Part shown: piece after piece, positions 16,253 to 24,427 of the stretch | How positions within the stretch are numbered: position 1 is the first letter of the stretch | How the letters are laid out: each line of letters starts with the position of its first letter | NCBI RefSeq assembly: GCF_007896895.1 | Contig: NZ_VOGW01000102.1 | Span: forward strand, 1 to 59,344 | DNA: 59,344 bases | Direction of reading: 5' to 3' | Source of the DNA: Streptomyces misionensis | GTDB taxonomy: Bacteria > Actinomycetota > Actinomycetes > Streptomycetales > Streptomycetaceae | Position numbers and translations under genes: made by a program | The notes under the pieces: model-generated | What the model saw: only the letters and a program-made list of their open reading frames with translations | What the model was told of the DNA's origin: nothing | Database searches by the model: none

Positions 16253-17914
16253 TCAGGCCGGGCGACCGCTCGGACGCGTCGATCCCCGGGCCCGGTGGCC
16301 CGCGCCGTGCTCCCCGGCGACGGCCACGGAACCGGCCGTGGCGTCGAAGGCATGGGTCACCTCCGGGGCGGTGCCGGCCACGAGCAGGGCGCGGGCCCGC
16401 TCCTCGAACCGGCGGTCGTTGGCCGTCAGCCGGCTGTGGTGCTGGGCCAGGTGCTCGGACCAGGAGGCCACCAGGTAGTTCTCGACGAACCGGTCCGGAT
16501 CAGCGCCGTCCTGGTAGAGGCCCCAGGTCAGGGCACCGGTGCGGCGCCGGGAGCGGGCCACCTGCCGCATGCGGTCGCTGAAGGCGCCCCAGTTCTCGCG
16601 GGCGACCCGGTACGTGACGGAGACGAGTACCGGGCCGTCGGCCGGTCCGGGCTCGAACACCAGGGGCGGCACGGGCCAGTGGTCCGAGGGGCTCGGGTCG
16701 AGGCCGTCCACGCTGTGCAGCGGCCAGCGGCGCACACTCAGGGCCCCGGCCACCAGCAGCCCGGCCCCGGTCAGCAGCGAGACGGTCAGTCCCAGCGCGT
16801 CGGCCAGCGCGCCCCACACGGGCGCGGTCAGCGCCTGCCCGCCCTGGAACACCACGAGATAGATCGCCAGTCCCCGGCCCCGCACCCAGCCGGGCAGCCG
16901 CTGCTGGACGGCGGCGTTGAGGGTGGACAGCACGCCGATCCAGGCCGGCCCCGCGGGCAGCAGGGCCGCCACCGCGAGCCAGGGAAGACGGGTCGTGGCC
17001 AGCACCACCAGCGTCACGGCGAAGACCGCCGCCCCGGCGGCCAGGGTGCCGTTGGCACCCAGCCGCCGCCGGATCACGGGCAGCGCGAAGGCGCCGCCGA
17101 CCGCGCCCGCGCCGACGACACCGAGCAGCAGCCCGTACCCGCCCGAGCCGAGTCCCAGGGAACGGCTCGCGACCAGGGGCAGCAGCGACCACAGGGCGGC
17201 CCCGCCCGGGATGAACAGGACCGTGCGCAGCAGGACCCGGCGCACACCGGGAGCGTGCCAGACATAGCGGCGGCCGGCCTGGACGGCGGCGAAGAGCCCT
17301 TCGCCGCGGGCGGCGGGCTCGTGCCCCGCCGGCCGTCGCCACAGCAGCAGCACCCCCGAGATGCCCAGGTACGACAGGGCGTTGAAGGCGAAGACCCAGC
17401 CCGCGCCCGCGGCGGCGACCACCGCGCCGCCGAGGGCCGGACCGACGGCGCGGGCGAGGTTCATGTTCACCGCGCCCAGCGCCGCCGCCTGCCCCAGCTG
17501 CTCGCGCTCCACGAGGTCCGGCTGGATCGCCTGCCAGGCCGGGCCCATCAGCGCCGTGCCGCAGCCCAGCAGGAAGGTCAGACCGAGCAGGAGGCCGGGG
17601 GAGAGCGCCCCCCGGAAGGCGAGCACCGTGAGCGCGGCGGAGACGGCGAGCATGGCGAACTGGGCGGCCAGGAGCACCTTTCGGCGGTCGTGGCGGTCGG
17701 CCAGCACACCGGACGGCAGCGCGAGCAGGACGACCGGGAGGCTGGACGCGGTCTGCACGAGCGTCACCAGGGCGGCGTCGTGCCCGACGAGCAGCCACTG
17801 GGCGCCGACCGTCTGCATCCAGCTGCCGGTGTTGGACACGAGCTGCGCGATCCACAGGGCGCGGAAGACGCGTGCCGCGAGCGGCGCCCAGGCCGAGTCG
17901 CGCGCCTGCTTCAC
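16253..17914 (-). CDS. MFS transporter (EntS/DUF894 type) with C-terminal soluble domain
   Basis: Residues about 12-400 are a 12-segment major facilitator of the EntS-like group (VSNTGSWMQTVGAQWLL; GVLADRHDRRKVLL between segments 2 and 3). Residues about 410-530 form a soluble domain (LVSVTYRVARENWGAFSDRMRQVARSRR; ENYLVASWSEHLAQHHSRLT) resembling the antibiotic-biosynthesis-monooxygenase-like tail known in this subgroup. The length is 553 residues from GTG 17914, whose GTGA overlaps the stop of the gene before; GTG 17932 would add six residues. It is last in a five-gene operon. The substrate is unknown. Confidence 0.85.
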   Translation of the reverse strand: MKQARDSAWAPLAARVFRALWIAQLVSNTGSWMQTVGAQWLLVGHDAALVTLVQTASSLPVVLLALPSGVLADRHDRRKVLLAAQFAMLAVSAALTVLAFRGALSPGLLLGLTFLLGCGTALMGPAWQAIQPDLVEREQLGQAAALGAVNMNLARAVGPALGGAVVAAAGAGWVFAFNALSYLGISGVLLLWRRPAGHEPAARGEGLFAAVQAGRRYVWHAPGVRRVLLRTVLFIPGGAALWSLLPLVASRSLGLGSGGYGLLLGVVGAGAVGGAFALPVIRRRLGANGTLAAGAAVFAVTLVVLATTRLPWLAVAALLPAGPAWIGVLSTLNAAVQQRLPGWVRGRGLAIYLVVFQGGQALTAPVWGALADALGLTVSLLTGAGLLVAGALSVRRWPLHSVDGLDPSPSDHWPVPPLVFEPGPADGPVLVSVTYRVARENWGAFSDRMRQVARSRRRTGALTWGLYQDGADPDRFVENYLVASWSEHLAQHHSRLTANDRRFEERARALLVAGTAPEVTHAFDATAGSVAVAGEHGAGHRARGSTRPSGRPA

Positions 17915-18648
17915 GACTGCGGCCTCGTCCACTCGGCGGCGGAGGACCAGTGGCGGCGGACGGTGACCAGGGCCGCCGCGAGCAGCACCAGGGCCAGGAC
18001 CAGGACCAGGAGGAGCGAGGCGTGCCGCAGGAGCACGGCGCCCACGAGGGCCCCGAGGAACATGGCCAGCACGGAGAGGATGCGCCGGCCGGGCCGGGGG
18101 GCCGCCCCGCCGGCCGGGGCGGAGTCGGCGGCCAGCCCGGTCAGGGTCAGCGTCAGGACGGTGGTGGTCAGGTCCGGGACGCCCAGGCGCCGGGCGACGG
18201 CGTTCTGGAGCCCCATGGCGAGGCCCAGCAGCACGACGAGCGCGTACTTCACCGGGCCGGTCACCTCACCGTGCCCGACCGCGACGGCGAGCACCGCGCC
18301 GGCGACCAGGACCGTCTGGACCGCGGTGGCCGCCGTCAGCATCCGCGCGCGGTGCGCGGCGTGGCGGGTGGCGAAGCGTCCGCCCGCCAGCGCCCCGGCG
18401 AGGAACGACAGCAGCGAGACGACGGACGCGGCCGCGGACAGGCCCGGCGCGCCCGCCAGGGCGAAGCCCAGGAAGACGACGTTTCCGGTCATGTTGGCGA
18501 CGAAGACGTGCCCGAGCGCCAGATAGGTGACGGCGTCGATCAGACCGGTCACCACGGTCAGCCCCAGCATCAGCGGCGGCAGCGGCCCGTGCCGGTCGCC
18601 CTTCGGCGGGACGAGGGTGTGGGCGGCGTCGGTCAGCAGCCTGCGCAT
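17911..18648 (-). CDS. DUF1275 (YoaK-like) membrane protein
   Basis: A 245-residue membrane protein with six hydrophobic segments and the family signature VTGLIDAVTYLALGHVFVANMTGNVVFLG near residue 33, then MGLQNAVARRLGVPDLTTTVLT. The function of DUF1275 is unknown; a transport role is assumed. It overlaps the MFS gene by four bases (GTGA) and follows DoxX after four bases, so the operon is tight. Confidence 0.88.
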   Translation of the reverse strand: MRRLLTDAAHTLVPPKGDRHGPLPPLMLGLTVVTGLIDAVTYLALGHVFVANMTGNVVFLGFALAGAPGLSAAASVVSLLSFLAGALAGGRFATRHAAHRARMLTAATAVQTVLVAGAVLAVAVGHGEVTGPVKYALVVLLGLAMGLQNAVARRLGVPDLTTTVLTLTLTGLAADSAPAGGAAPRPGRRILSVLAMFLGALVGAVLLRHASLLLVLVLALVLLAAALVTVRRHWSSAAEWTRPQS

Positions 18649-18652
18649 GCCG

Positions 18653-19165
18653 TCACCTCCCGTCCGTGGCAGGGGCGGGGGCGGGCGCGTGACCCAGCAC
18701 GGCGCGGGTGGTCAGCCCGCTGGCCGGGCCGACGACGATCGCCGCCAGGGAGGTCCACAGCGGCCAGGAAGCCGCCCCGAGGAGGTGGTCGAGCGACCAG
18801 CGGCCCGCCCCGGTGAGCGCGAGGACCGCCGCGACGGTGACGAGGACCAGCGGGTACTCGTAACCGTCGTTCTGGACCCACAGCCCCTTGTGCCACTTGA
18901 CGGTGCCGGCCACCGTCATCACCCCCATGGCGGCCATCGCCGCCAGCGGGGTGAGGAGTCCGGCCGCCAGGAACAGGCCGGCACCGATCTGGCTGCCGCC
19001 CGCCGCGACGGCGGTGAGCCGCCCGCCGCGGAAGCCGTCGCGGCGGAACTCCTCGGTCCCCCCGGCCAGCCCGTTGCCGCCCAACCGGAAACTGACCTTC
19101 TGAACCCCGTGTCCGGCGATGAGGAGTCCCACCACCAGCCGGAGCACCAACAGTCCGCTGTCCAT
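18653..19165 (-). CDS. DoxX-family membrane protein
   Basis: A 170-residue protein with four hydrophobic segments and the DoxX pattern LRLVVGLLIAGHGVQKV at the N-terminus, AGLLTPLAAMAAMGVMTVA and NDGYEYPLVLVTVAAVLALTGAGRWSLD. DoxX proteins are linked to thiol and redox homeostasis in actinobacteria. It sits between the YcaC-like hydrolase and DUF1275 in one operon. Confidence 0.88.
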   Translation of the reverse strand: MDSGLLVLRLVVGLLIAGHGVQKVSFRLGGNGLAGGTEEFRRDGFRGGRLTAVAAGGSQIGAGLFLAAGLLTPLAAMAAMGVMTVAGTVKWHKGLWVQNDGYEYPLVLVTVAAVLALTGAGRWSLDHLLGAASWPLWTSLAAIVVGPASGLTTRAVLGHAPAPAPATDGR

Positions 19166-19214
19166 TGCGTTCTCTGCCTGTTCCTGACGTCCGTCGTCGA
19201 CCGTGAACCGCGCG

Positions 19215-19877
19215 TCAGCCGGCGGCGTGCTCGCCGATGAAGGCCTGCGCGTAGACGACGCCCAGGCCGTAGGTGCCGCCGTGCTCCTTCACGACGTCCA
19301 TGACCGGCAGGTACGTCTCCGCACGCGCCCAGTCACGCTGGAGTTCGAGCAGCACCTGCACCCAGGTCACCGGCACCACGCCGGCCTGGACCATCCGCTG
19401 GACGGCGTGCTCGTGGGCCTGCGGGCTGACGCCGCCCGAGGCGTCGGTGACGACGTAGACCTCGTAGCCCTGGGCCAGCGCGGACAGGGCGGGCAGCACG
19501 ACACAGACCTCGGTCCACAGACCGGCGATGACCAGCTTCTTGCGGCCGGTCGCCTTGACGGCCTCGACGAAGGCGACGTCCTCCCAGGCGTTCATCGTGG
19601 TGCGGTCGATGATCTTCTGGTCCGGGAAGACGTCCGCGAGCTGCGGCATGAGCGGGCCGGAGAAGGACTCGGCGGCCACGGTGCTCAGGACGACCGGAAC
19701 GTCGAAGACCTTGGCGGCCTTGGCCAGGCCCACGGTCGCGTTGATGATGGCGGTGCGGTCGCCGCTGCCCGTGCCGAAGAACATCTGCGGCTGGTGGTCC
19801 ACGAAGAGCACCGCGCAGTTGTCGGGGGTCAGCAGGTCCGGGCCGGGGGCGGCGGTGACGTCGGCGATGGTGACCAT
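19215..19877 (-). CDS. Isochorismatase-fold hydrolase, YcaC-like
   Basis: The 220-residue product has the cysteine hydrolase fold: Asp27 in LFVDHQPQMFFG and the nucleophile Cys125 in LWTEVCVVLPALSALAQG, followed by VVTDASGG. The sequence is closest to the YcaC subgroup (the NAWED and GRKKLVIAG segments), whose substrate is not established. ATG 19877 is preferred over 19892 because AAAGG lies 8 bases upstream. The gene follows the amidohydrolase after about 100 bases. Confidence 0.88.
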   Translation of the reverse strand: MVTIADVTAAPGPDLLTPDNCAVLFVDHQPQMFFGTGSGDRTAIINATVGLAKAAKVFDVPVVLSTVAAESFSGPLMPQLADVFPDQKIIDRTTMNAWEDVAFVEAVKATGRKKLVIAGLWTEVCVVLPALSALAQGYEVYVVTDASGGVSPQAHEHAVQRMVQAGVVPVTWVQVLLELQRDWARAETYLPVMDVVKEHGGTYGLGVVYAQAFIGEHAAG

Positions 19878-19976
19878 GAGTATGCCTTTCACAGAAGGGT
19901 TGCAGCGGTCCCGGACGGTCGTCCGGGACCGGGGGAGGGAAAGTCCTGGGGCCGGATCGCGGTGGGCGCGACCGGT

Positions 19977-21857
19977 TCAGAGGGAGAAGCAGGGGTCGAA
20001 GACCGGGTTGTCCTGCTCGGGCGCGAGACCCCGGCGGGCACGCCACTGGCGGTGCAGCTCCGACTCCGCGGCGGCCTCGCCGAGCAGTTCGGCCTGGCGC
20101 ACTCCCGACCTGCCCGTCGGCGGGGCGGCCCGGTAGCCGCCGAAGTGCGCCACCGGGCTCCACTCGGGTGTCACGGGAGGCATCTGCTCGTCCATGCCCT
20201 CGTACTCGCGGGCGCCGTAGACGACACGCCCGCCGACGACCGTGAGCAGGGCCTCGATGTGCGGGATCTCCGGGTCGGCGACCGCGAAGTAGTCCTCCGA
20301 GAGCACGGTGAGGTCGCCGAGGAAGCCGGGACGCAGCACGCCCTTGCGGTCCTGCTCGCCGGTGAGCGCGGCACCGGCCGTGGTGAACATCTCCAGCGCC
20401 GTCTCCCGGTCGACCCGGTTGTGCGGCGGGTGGATGGTCAGGTCGCCGACCGTGCGGCCGGTGACCAGCCAGTGCAGCGCGATCCACGGGTTGTACGAGG
20501 AGACGCGGGTGGCGTCGGTGCCGGCGGCCACGGTCAGGCCCCGGCCGAGCATCGCGCGGATCGGCGGGGCGTCCGCGGCGGCCCCGATGCCGTACCGGCG
20601 CACGAACGCCTCGCCCTGGAACGACAGCCGGTTCTGCACCGACATGGCGCCGCCGAGGGCGACGACCCGGTCGAGGCTGTCGGCCGACACGGTCTCCGCG
20701 TGGTCGAACAGCCAGCGGTTCCCGCCGGGGAAGAGCCCCTCCGCGGCGAGCTTCTCGAACACGGCGAGGTCGCGGCGGATGGTCTCGTCGTAGGTGGCGT
20801 GCAGGCGGAAGCCCCAGTCGTTCTCCATGAGGAGACGCACGGCCTTCTCGAACTCCACCTCGTAGTCCGGGGCGTGTTCGGGACGCGGCTCGGCGAAGTT
20901 CTCGAAGTCCGCCGCCGCCCAGGTGAGGTTCTCGCCGGCGCCGTTGAGGCGGAGCCACTCGTCGCCGTCCTCGGGGCGGACCATGCCGATCCAGCGGGTG
21001 AGGTCGTCGATCTCCTGGCCCGCGGTCTGCGGGAACAGGTGATAGGCGATGCGCAGCGACAGCTCGCCGTCCCGGGCGAGTTCCGTGACGGTCTCGTAGT
21101 TCTCCGGGAAGTTCTGGAACCCGCCCGCCGCGTCGATCGCCGAGGTGAGCCCGAACCGGTTCAGCTCCCGCAGGAAGTGACGGGTCGACGTCTTGCGGTG
21201 CTCCTCGTCCAGCACCGGCGCCTTGGCCAGCGTCGAGTAGAGGATCAGGGCGCTGGGCGCCGCCAGCAGCATGCCCGTGGGCTCGCCGGTGCGGCCGCGC
21301 ACGATCTGCCCGCCGCGCGGGTCCGGGGTGTCCTTGTCGTAGCCCACCGCCTTGATGGCCGCGCGGTTGAGGATCGCGGCCTGGTACAGGTGCAGGACGA
21401 AGACCGGGGTGTCCGGTGCGGCGGCGTTCAGCTCGGCGACGGTGGGCAGCCGCCGCTCGGCGAACTGCTCGGCCGACCAGCCGCCGACCACGCGCACCCA
21501 CTGGCCCTTGGGCGTGCGGGCCGCCTGCTCGCGCAGCATGGCCAGGCCCTCGCGCAGGGAGCGGACGCCGTCCCAGCGCAGCTCCAGCACGTAGTTGAGG
21601 CCGCCGCGGATCACGTGCAGATGAGCGTCGTTGAGACCGGGGATCACCCTGCGGCCGAGCGCGTCGATCACCCTCGTGGCGGGACCGACCTGGTCGGCCA
21701 CGTCCTTGTCCGCGCCGACGGTGGTGATGACGCCGTCGCGGATGGCGATCGCCTCGGCCTGCGGGAGGCGGGGATCACCGGTATGGATCTTGGCGTTGCG
21801 GACGATCAGGTCCGCCGCGTCGTCGGTGGCGCGGGGTATCAGCCCGCCGACCGGCAT
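19977..21857 (-). CDS. YtcJ-like metal-dependent amidohydrolase
   Basis: A 626-residue amidohydrolase of the YtcJ/amidohydrolase-3 group. The metal ligands His79 and His81 are in LNDAHLHVIRGG; later HATYDETIRR, WLFDHAETVS and GTDATRVSSYNPW match the remaining barrel motifs. No signal peptide is seen. YtcJ-type enzymes hydrolyse N-acyl or cyclic amides; the substrate is unknown. ATG 21857 has GAAAGG upstream. It is the first gene of the operon that continues with YcaC, DoxX, DUF1275 and MFS, and its promoter carries the shared repeat. Confidence 0.87.
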   Translation of the reverse strand: MPVGGLIPRATDDAADLIVRNAKIHTGDPRLPQAEAIAIRDGVITTVGADKDVADQVGPATRVIDALGRRVIPGLNDAHLHVIRGGLNYVLELRWDGVRSLREGLAMLREQAARTPKGQWVRVVGGWSAEQFAERRLPTVAELNAAAPDTPVFVLHLYQAAILNRAAIKAVGYDKDTPDPRGGQIVRGRTGEPTGMLLAAPSALILYSTLAKAPVLDEEHRKTSTRHFLRELNRFGLTSAIDAAGGFQNFPENYETVTELARDGELSLRIAYHLFPQTAGQEIDDLTRWIGMVRPEDGDEWLRLNGAGENLTWAAADFENFAEPRPEHAPDYEVEFEKAVRLLMENDWGFRLHATYDETIRRDLAVFEKLAAEGLFPGGNRWLFDHAETVSADSLDRVVALGGAMSVQNRLSFQGEAFVRRYGIGAAADAPPIRAMLGRGLTVAAGTDATRVSSYNPWIALHWLVTGRTVGDLTIHPPHNRVDRETALEMFTTAGAALTGEQDRKGVLRPGFLGDLTVLSEDYFAVADPEIPHIEALLTVVGGRVVYGAREYEGMDEQMPPVTPEWSPVAHFGGYRAAPPTGRSGVRQAELLGEAAAESELHRQWRARRGLAPEQDNPVFDPCFSL

Positions 21858-21975
21858 CGTGGACACCTTTCGACAACCTCCTGCGGGGCGCACAGCGCGG
21901 GATGTGAGGGGGGCCGCGTCCGAGTCAGGCTGGGATCTGACGCACGAGAGACCGTGCCGCGGCTGCTTCACCAGC

Positions 21976-22040
21976 ACGCTAGGCCCGGCCGTCGCGGCCC
22001 GGAGTCCGGTCAGCGCACCGGCATTTGTCCGTGAGTGCAC
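21976..22040 (-). promoter_or_regulatory. 22-base direct-repeat promoter, amidohydrolase operon
   Basis: Minus strand: distal GTGCACTCACGGACAA from 22040, proximal GTGCGCTGACCGGACT from 22018, TAGCGT from 21981. Spacings are 22 and 37. Confidence 0.75.
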
Positions 22041-22054
22041 GGCGGGCCGGCGCC

Positions 22055-22119
22055 GTGCACGATGGGGCCAGGACCGGTGCGCGCACGGGCAACGACCGCG
22101 CGCCCCGCGGACCTAGCGT
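22055..22119 (+). promoter_or_regulatory. 22-base direct-repeat promoter, esterase gene
   Basis: Plus strand: distal GTGCACGATGGGGCCA at 22055, proximal GTGCGCGCACGGGCAA at 22077, TAGCGT at 22114. It is divergent from the amidohydrolase promoter; the two distal half-sites face each other across 14 bases. Confidence 0.75.
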
Positions 22120-22204
22120 GGCCCGGAGCACGGCCCGGCGGACCCCGCGCCGAGGCGGGCCGCGTCGCCGGAGGAGCCGGCGCGTACTTGAGTCAGGAGT
22201 TCCC

Positions 22205-23173
22205 ATGTCCTACGTCCACGAGCCGGTTCAGCCGGTGCTCGAACCGGCCGCGGCCGCGTTCGCCGAGGCGACCGCCAACCCGCCCTACCTCTTCGACCTG
22301 CCCCCGGCCGAGGGCCGCAAGGCCGTCGACGAGGTGCAGTCCGGCGACATCGCCAAGCCCGAGGTGGACGAGGAGTGGATCACCGTCTCGGGCGGTCCGA
22401 CCGGCAGCGTCCGCGCCCGGATCGTCAAGCCGGCCGGTGCCGAGGGCACCCTGCCGGTGGTGCTGTACATCCACGGCGCCGGGTGGGTCTTCGGCAACGC
22501 CCACACCCACGACCGCCTGGTCCGGGAACTCGCCGTGGGCGCGAACGCGGCCGTCGTCTTCCCGGAGTACGACCTGTCCCCCGAGGCCCGTTACCCCGTG
22601 GCCATCGAGCAGAACTACGCGGTCGCCCAGTGGATCGTGCGGCAGGGCGGGACCAAGGGACTGGACGGCGCGCGGCTGGCCGTGGCCGGCGACTCGGTCG
22701 GCGGCAACATGAGCGCGGCGCTGACGCTCATGGCCAAGGAGCGCGGGGACGTCGCGCTGGTGCAGCAGGTGCTGTTCTACCCGGTGACCGACGCGAGCTT
22801 CGACACCGGTTCCTACCACCAGTTCGCGACCGGCTACTTCCTGCGCCGCGACGGCATGCAGTGGTTCTGGGACCAGTACACGACGGACGAGGCGGAGCGG
22901 GCGCAGATCACCGCCTCCCCGCTGCGCGCCACCACCGAGCAGCTCACCGGCCTGCCGCCGGCCCTGGTCATCACCGCGGAGGCCGACGTCCTGCGCGACG
23001 AGGGCGAGGCCTACGCGAGCAAGCTCCGCCGGGCCGGCGTGCCCGTCACCGCCGTGCGCTACTCGGGCGTCATCCACGACTTCGTCATGCTCAACGCCCT
23101 GCGCGAGACCAACGCCGCCGACGCGGCCATCAAGCAGGCGGCGTTCGTCCTCCGCTCCGCCCTGCACGACTGA
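22205..23173 (+). CDS. Alpha/beta hydrolase, hormone-sensitive-lipase-like esterase
   Basis: A 322-residue cytoplasmic esterase of the HSL group: oxyanion motif HGAGW (His90, HGGGW in most members), nucleophile elbow GDSVGGNMS (Ser164), aspartate region ALVITAEADVLRDEGEAYA, and histidine in GVIHDFVMLNALR. It is paralogous to the secreted enzyme at 26055 (shared KTHDRLVR/HTHDRLVR, GDSVGG, LLYPVTDA.FDT.SY). CAGGAG precedes ATG 22205. Confidence 0.88.
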   Translation: MSYVHEPVQPVLEPAAAAFAEATANPPYLFDLPPAEGRKAVDEVQSGDIAKPEVDEEWITVSGGPTGSVRARIVKPAGAEGTLPVVLYIHGAGWVFGNAHTHDRLVRELAVGANAAVVFPEYDLSPEARYPVAIEQNYAVAQWIVRQGGTKGLDGARLAVAGDSVGGNMSAALTLMAKERGDVALVQQVLFYPVTDASFDTGSYHQFATGYFLRRDGMQWFWDQYTTDEAERAQITASPLRATTEQLTGLPPALVITAEADVLRDEGEAYASKLRRAGVPVTAVRYSGVIHDFVMLNALRETNAADAAIKQAAFVLRSALHD

Positions 23174-23225
23174 TCCACCACGCGGTGCGCCCGGCCACGT
23201 GAGGCGGCCGTGACCGGTCGTCCGG

Positions 23226-23275
23226 CGCGAAGGCCGCGCGGAACTCCCTGCGGGGGGCGCCGCGCGGCCTTCGCG
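23226..23275 (+). terminator. Hairpin terminator after the esterase gene
   Basis: A 16-base perfect stem (23226-23241 with 23260-23275) lies 50 bases after the esterase stop and before the Dps promoter. Confidence 0.8.
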
Positions 23276-23305
23276 CGTGTGCCGACGGCGTACGGCGGGG
23301 GCACT

Positions 23306-23369
23306 GTGCGCTGACGGGCACCGGGGTGTGCGCTGCCGGGCAAGCCGGGGCCGCCCGGCCGCCTAGCGT
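23306..23369 (+). promoter_or_regulatory. 22-base direct-repeat promoter, Dps gene
   Basis: Distal GTGCGCTGACGGGCAC at 23306, proximal GTGCGCTGCCGGGCAA at 23328, TAGCGT at 23364. Spacings are 22 and 36. The half-sites match at 14 of 16 positions. Confidence 0.75.
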
Positions 23370-23411
23370 CACCTGGGTACGCACAGCACGGCACCGCAGG
23401 AGGCGGCAATC

Positions 23412-23990
23412 ATGACCACCAGCTCTCATCACGTGAGCGGCAGCCAGCCGTGGCTGCACCAGAAGGGCGAGGTGATCCAGGACTTCGGGACCGTCAAGCA
23501 GTTCCCGCTCGGCCTGTCGTACGAGGCCCGGATGTACTCCTGCCAGCGCCTGAACAAGGTCCTGGCGGACACGCAGATCCTCTACGGCCTCTACAAGAAG
23601 CACCACTGGCTGATGCGGGGCGCGACCTTCTACCAGCTGCACCTGGTGCTGGACAAGCACGCGGGCGAGCAGCTGGAGCTGGTCGACACCCTCGCCGAAC
23701 GCGTCCAGTCGCTGGGCGGCGTCGCCGTGGGCGATTCCCGGCACGTCGCGGAGATCACGTCGATCCCGCGGCCCCCGGACGGCGTGGAGGAGGTCCCGGC
23801 GATGCTGTCGCGGCTGCTGGAGGCCCACGAGACCATCCTCGTCGAGGCCCACGACGCCGCCGCGCGCACCGCCGACCTGGGCGACGACGGCACCAACGAC
23901 CTCCTCGTCTCGCAGGTGATCAGGACCGGCGAGCTCCAGTCCTGGTTCCTGGCCGAACACCTGGTGGACACGCCCCTCGTGCGTTCCTGA
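23412..23990 (+). CDS. Dps-family DNA-protecting ferritin-like protein
   Basis: A 192-residue Dps/ferritin-like protein. The ferroxidase region is well kept: KKHHWLMRGATFYQLHLVLDKHAGEQLELVDTLAERV (residues 62-98), with the His65-Trp66 pair and acidic residues Asp81 and Glu86 expected for the intersubunit iron site. A 40-residue N-terminal tail could bind DNA. It should store iron and remove peroxide. AGGAGG precedes the start, and the transcript leader is about 36 bases if TAGCGT is the -10 box. Confidence 0.9.
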   Translation: MTTSSHHVSGSQPWLHQKGEVIQDFGTVKQFPLGLSYEARMYSCQRLNKVLADTQILYGLYKKHHWLMRGATFYQLHLVLDKHAGEQLELVDTLAERVQSLGGVAVGDSRHVAEITSIPRPPDGVEEVPAMLSRLLEAHETILVEAHDAAARTADLGDDGTNDLLVSQVIRTGELQSWFLAEHLVDTPLVRS

Positions 23991-24179
23991 ACCCCTCGCG
24001 GCGGTGAGCCCCGGCCCAGGGGCTCGCTCCCGCGGGATCGCCGGTGCCGGTCAGGACCCGCACGGGCGGACGGCGAGCCGGCCGGTGCCCGGCGCAGGGG
24101 TCCGGGTCGCTCGGGCCGTTCGGTGCCGTCGAACCAGCCGTGTTCCGGGGACCGTTCGCCCCGCCGGGTACCGGCCGGT

Positions 24180-24385
24180 CGTCCCGGCTCTCCGTCGACG
24201 CCGGCGTGGCCGCCGCCCACACGGTCTCGAACAGCGTCGTCAGTGCCGCCACCAGCGCGGGGGAGTGGACCACCGGCGACCCCGACCGCGGCCGGTCGCC
24301 GCGCACCGGGAGCAGTGCCGCCGTACGGTCGAACACCGCGAGCTGCCCCGGCAGTTGCGAGGCCCGGGTGGCCGCATCTGCTGCT
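24180..24385 (-). pseudogene. C-terminal remnant of a LuxR/TrmB-type regulator
   Basis: The minus strand reads QLAVFDRTAALLPVRGD, then VVHSPALVAALTTLFETVWA, which matches the end of the effector domain just before the HTH in Streptomyces LuxR-like (TrmB-like) regulators. The HTH and the whole N-terminal part are missing, and the frame runs on into non-coding sequence. No start or ribosome-binding site exists. It is a decayed regulator between Dps and the haloperoxidase gene. Confidence 0.5.
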
Positions 24386-24427
24386 GTGGCGCTGCGCGGC
24401 TGCGCCCGGTGGCGCGGCCGATGGCGG

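Noticed and set aside
19203..22034. 943-codon plus-strand frame opposite the amidohydrolase operon
   Set aside because: Gly/Val/Ala/Arg-rich shadow of GC-biased genes on the other strand; the minus-strand genes have clear motifs and start sites.
22035..22060. Hairpin or stand-alone palindromic operator (GTGCACGGCG/CGCCGTGCAC)
   Set aside because: Better explained as the meeting of two divergent distal half-sites that each belong to a direct-repeat pair.
11213..23369. DevR/OsdR-type dormancy boxes at the stress-gene promoters
   Set aside because: The gene mix recalls a dormancy regulon, but the repeats are direct rather than palindromic and do not resemble the GGGACT-type DevR site.
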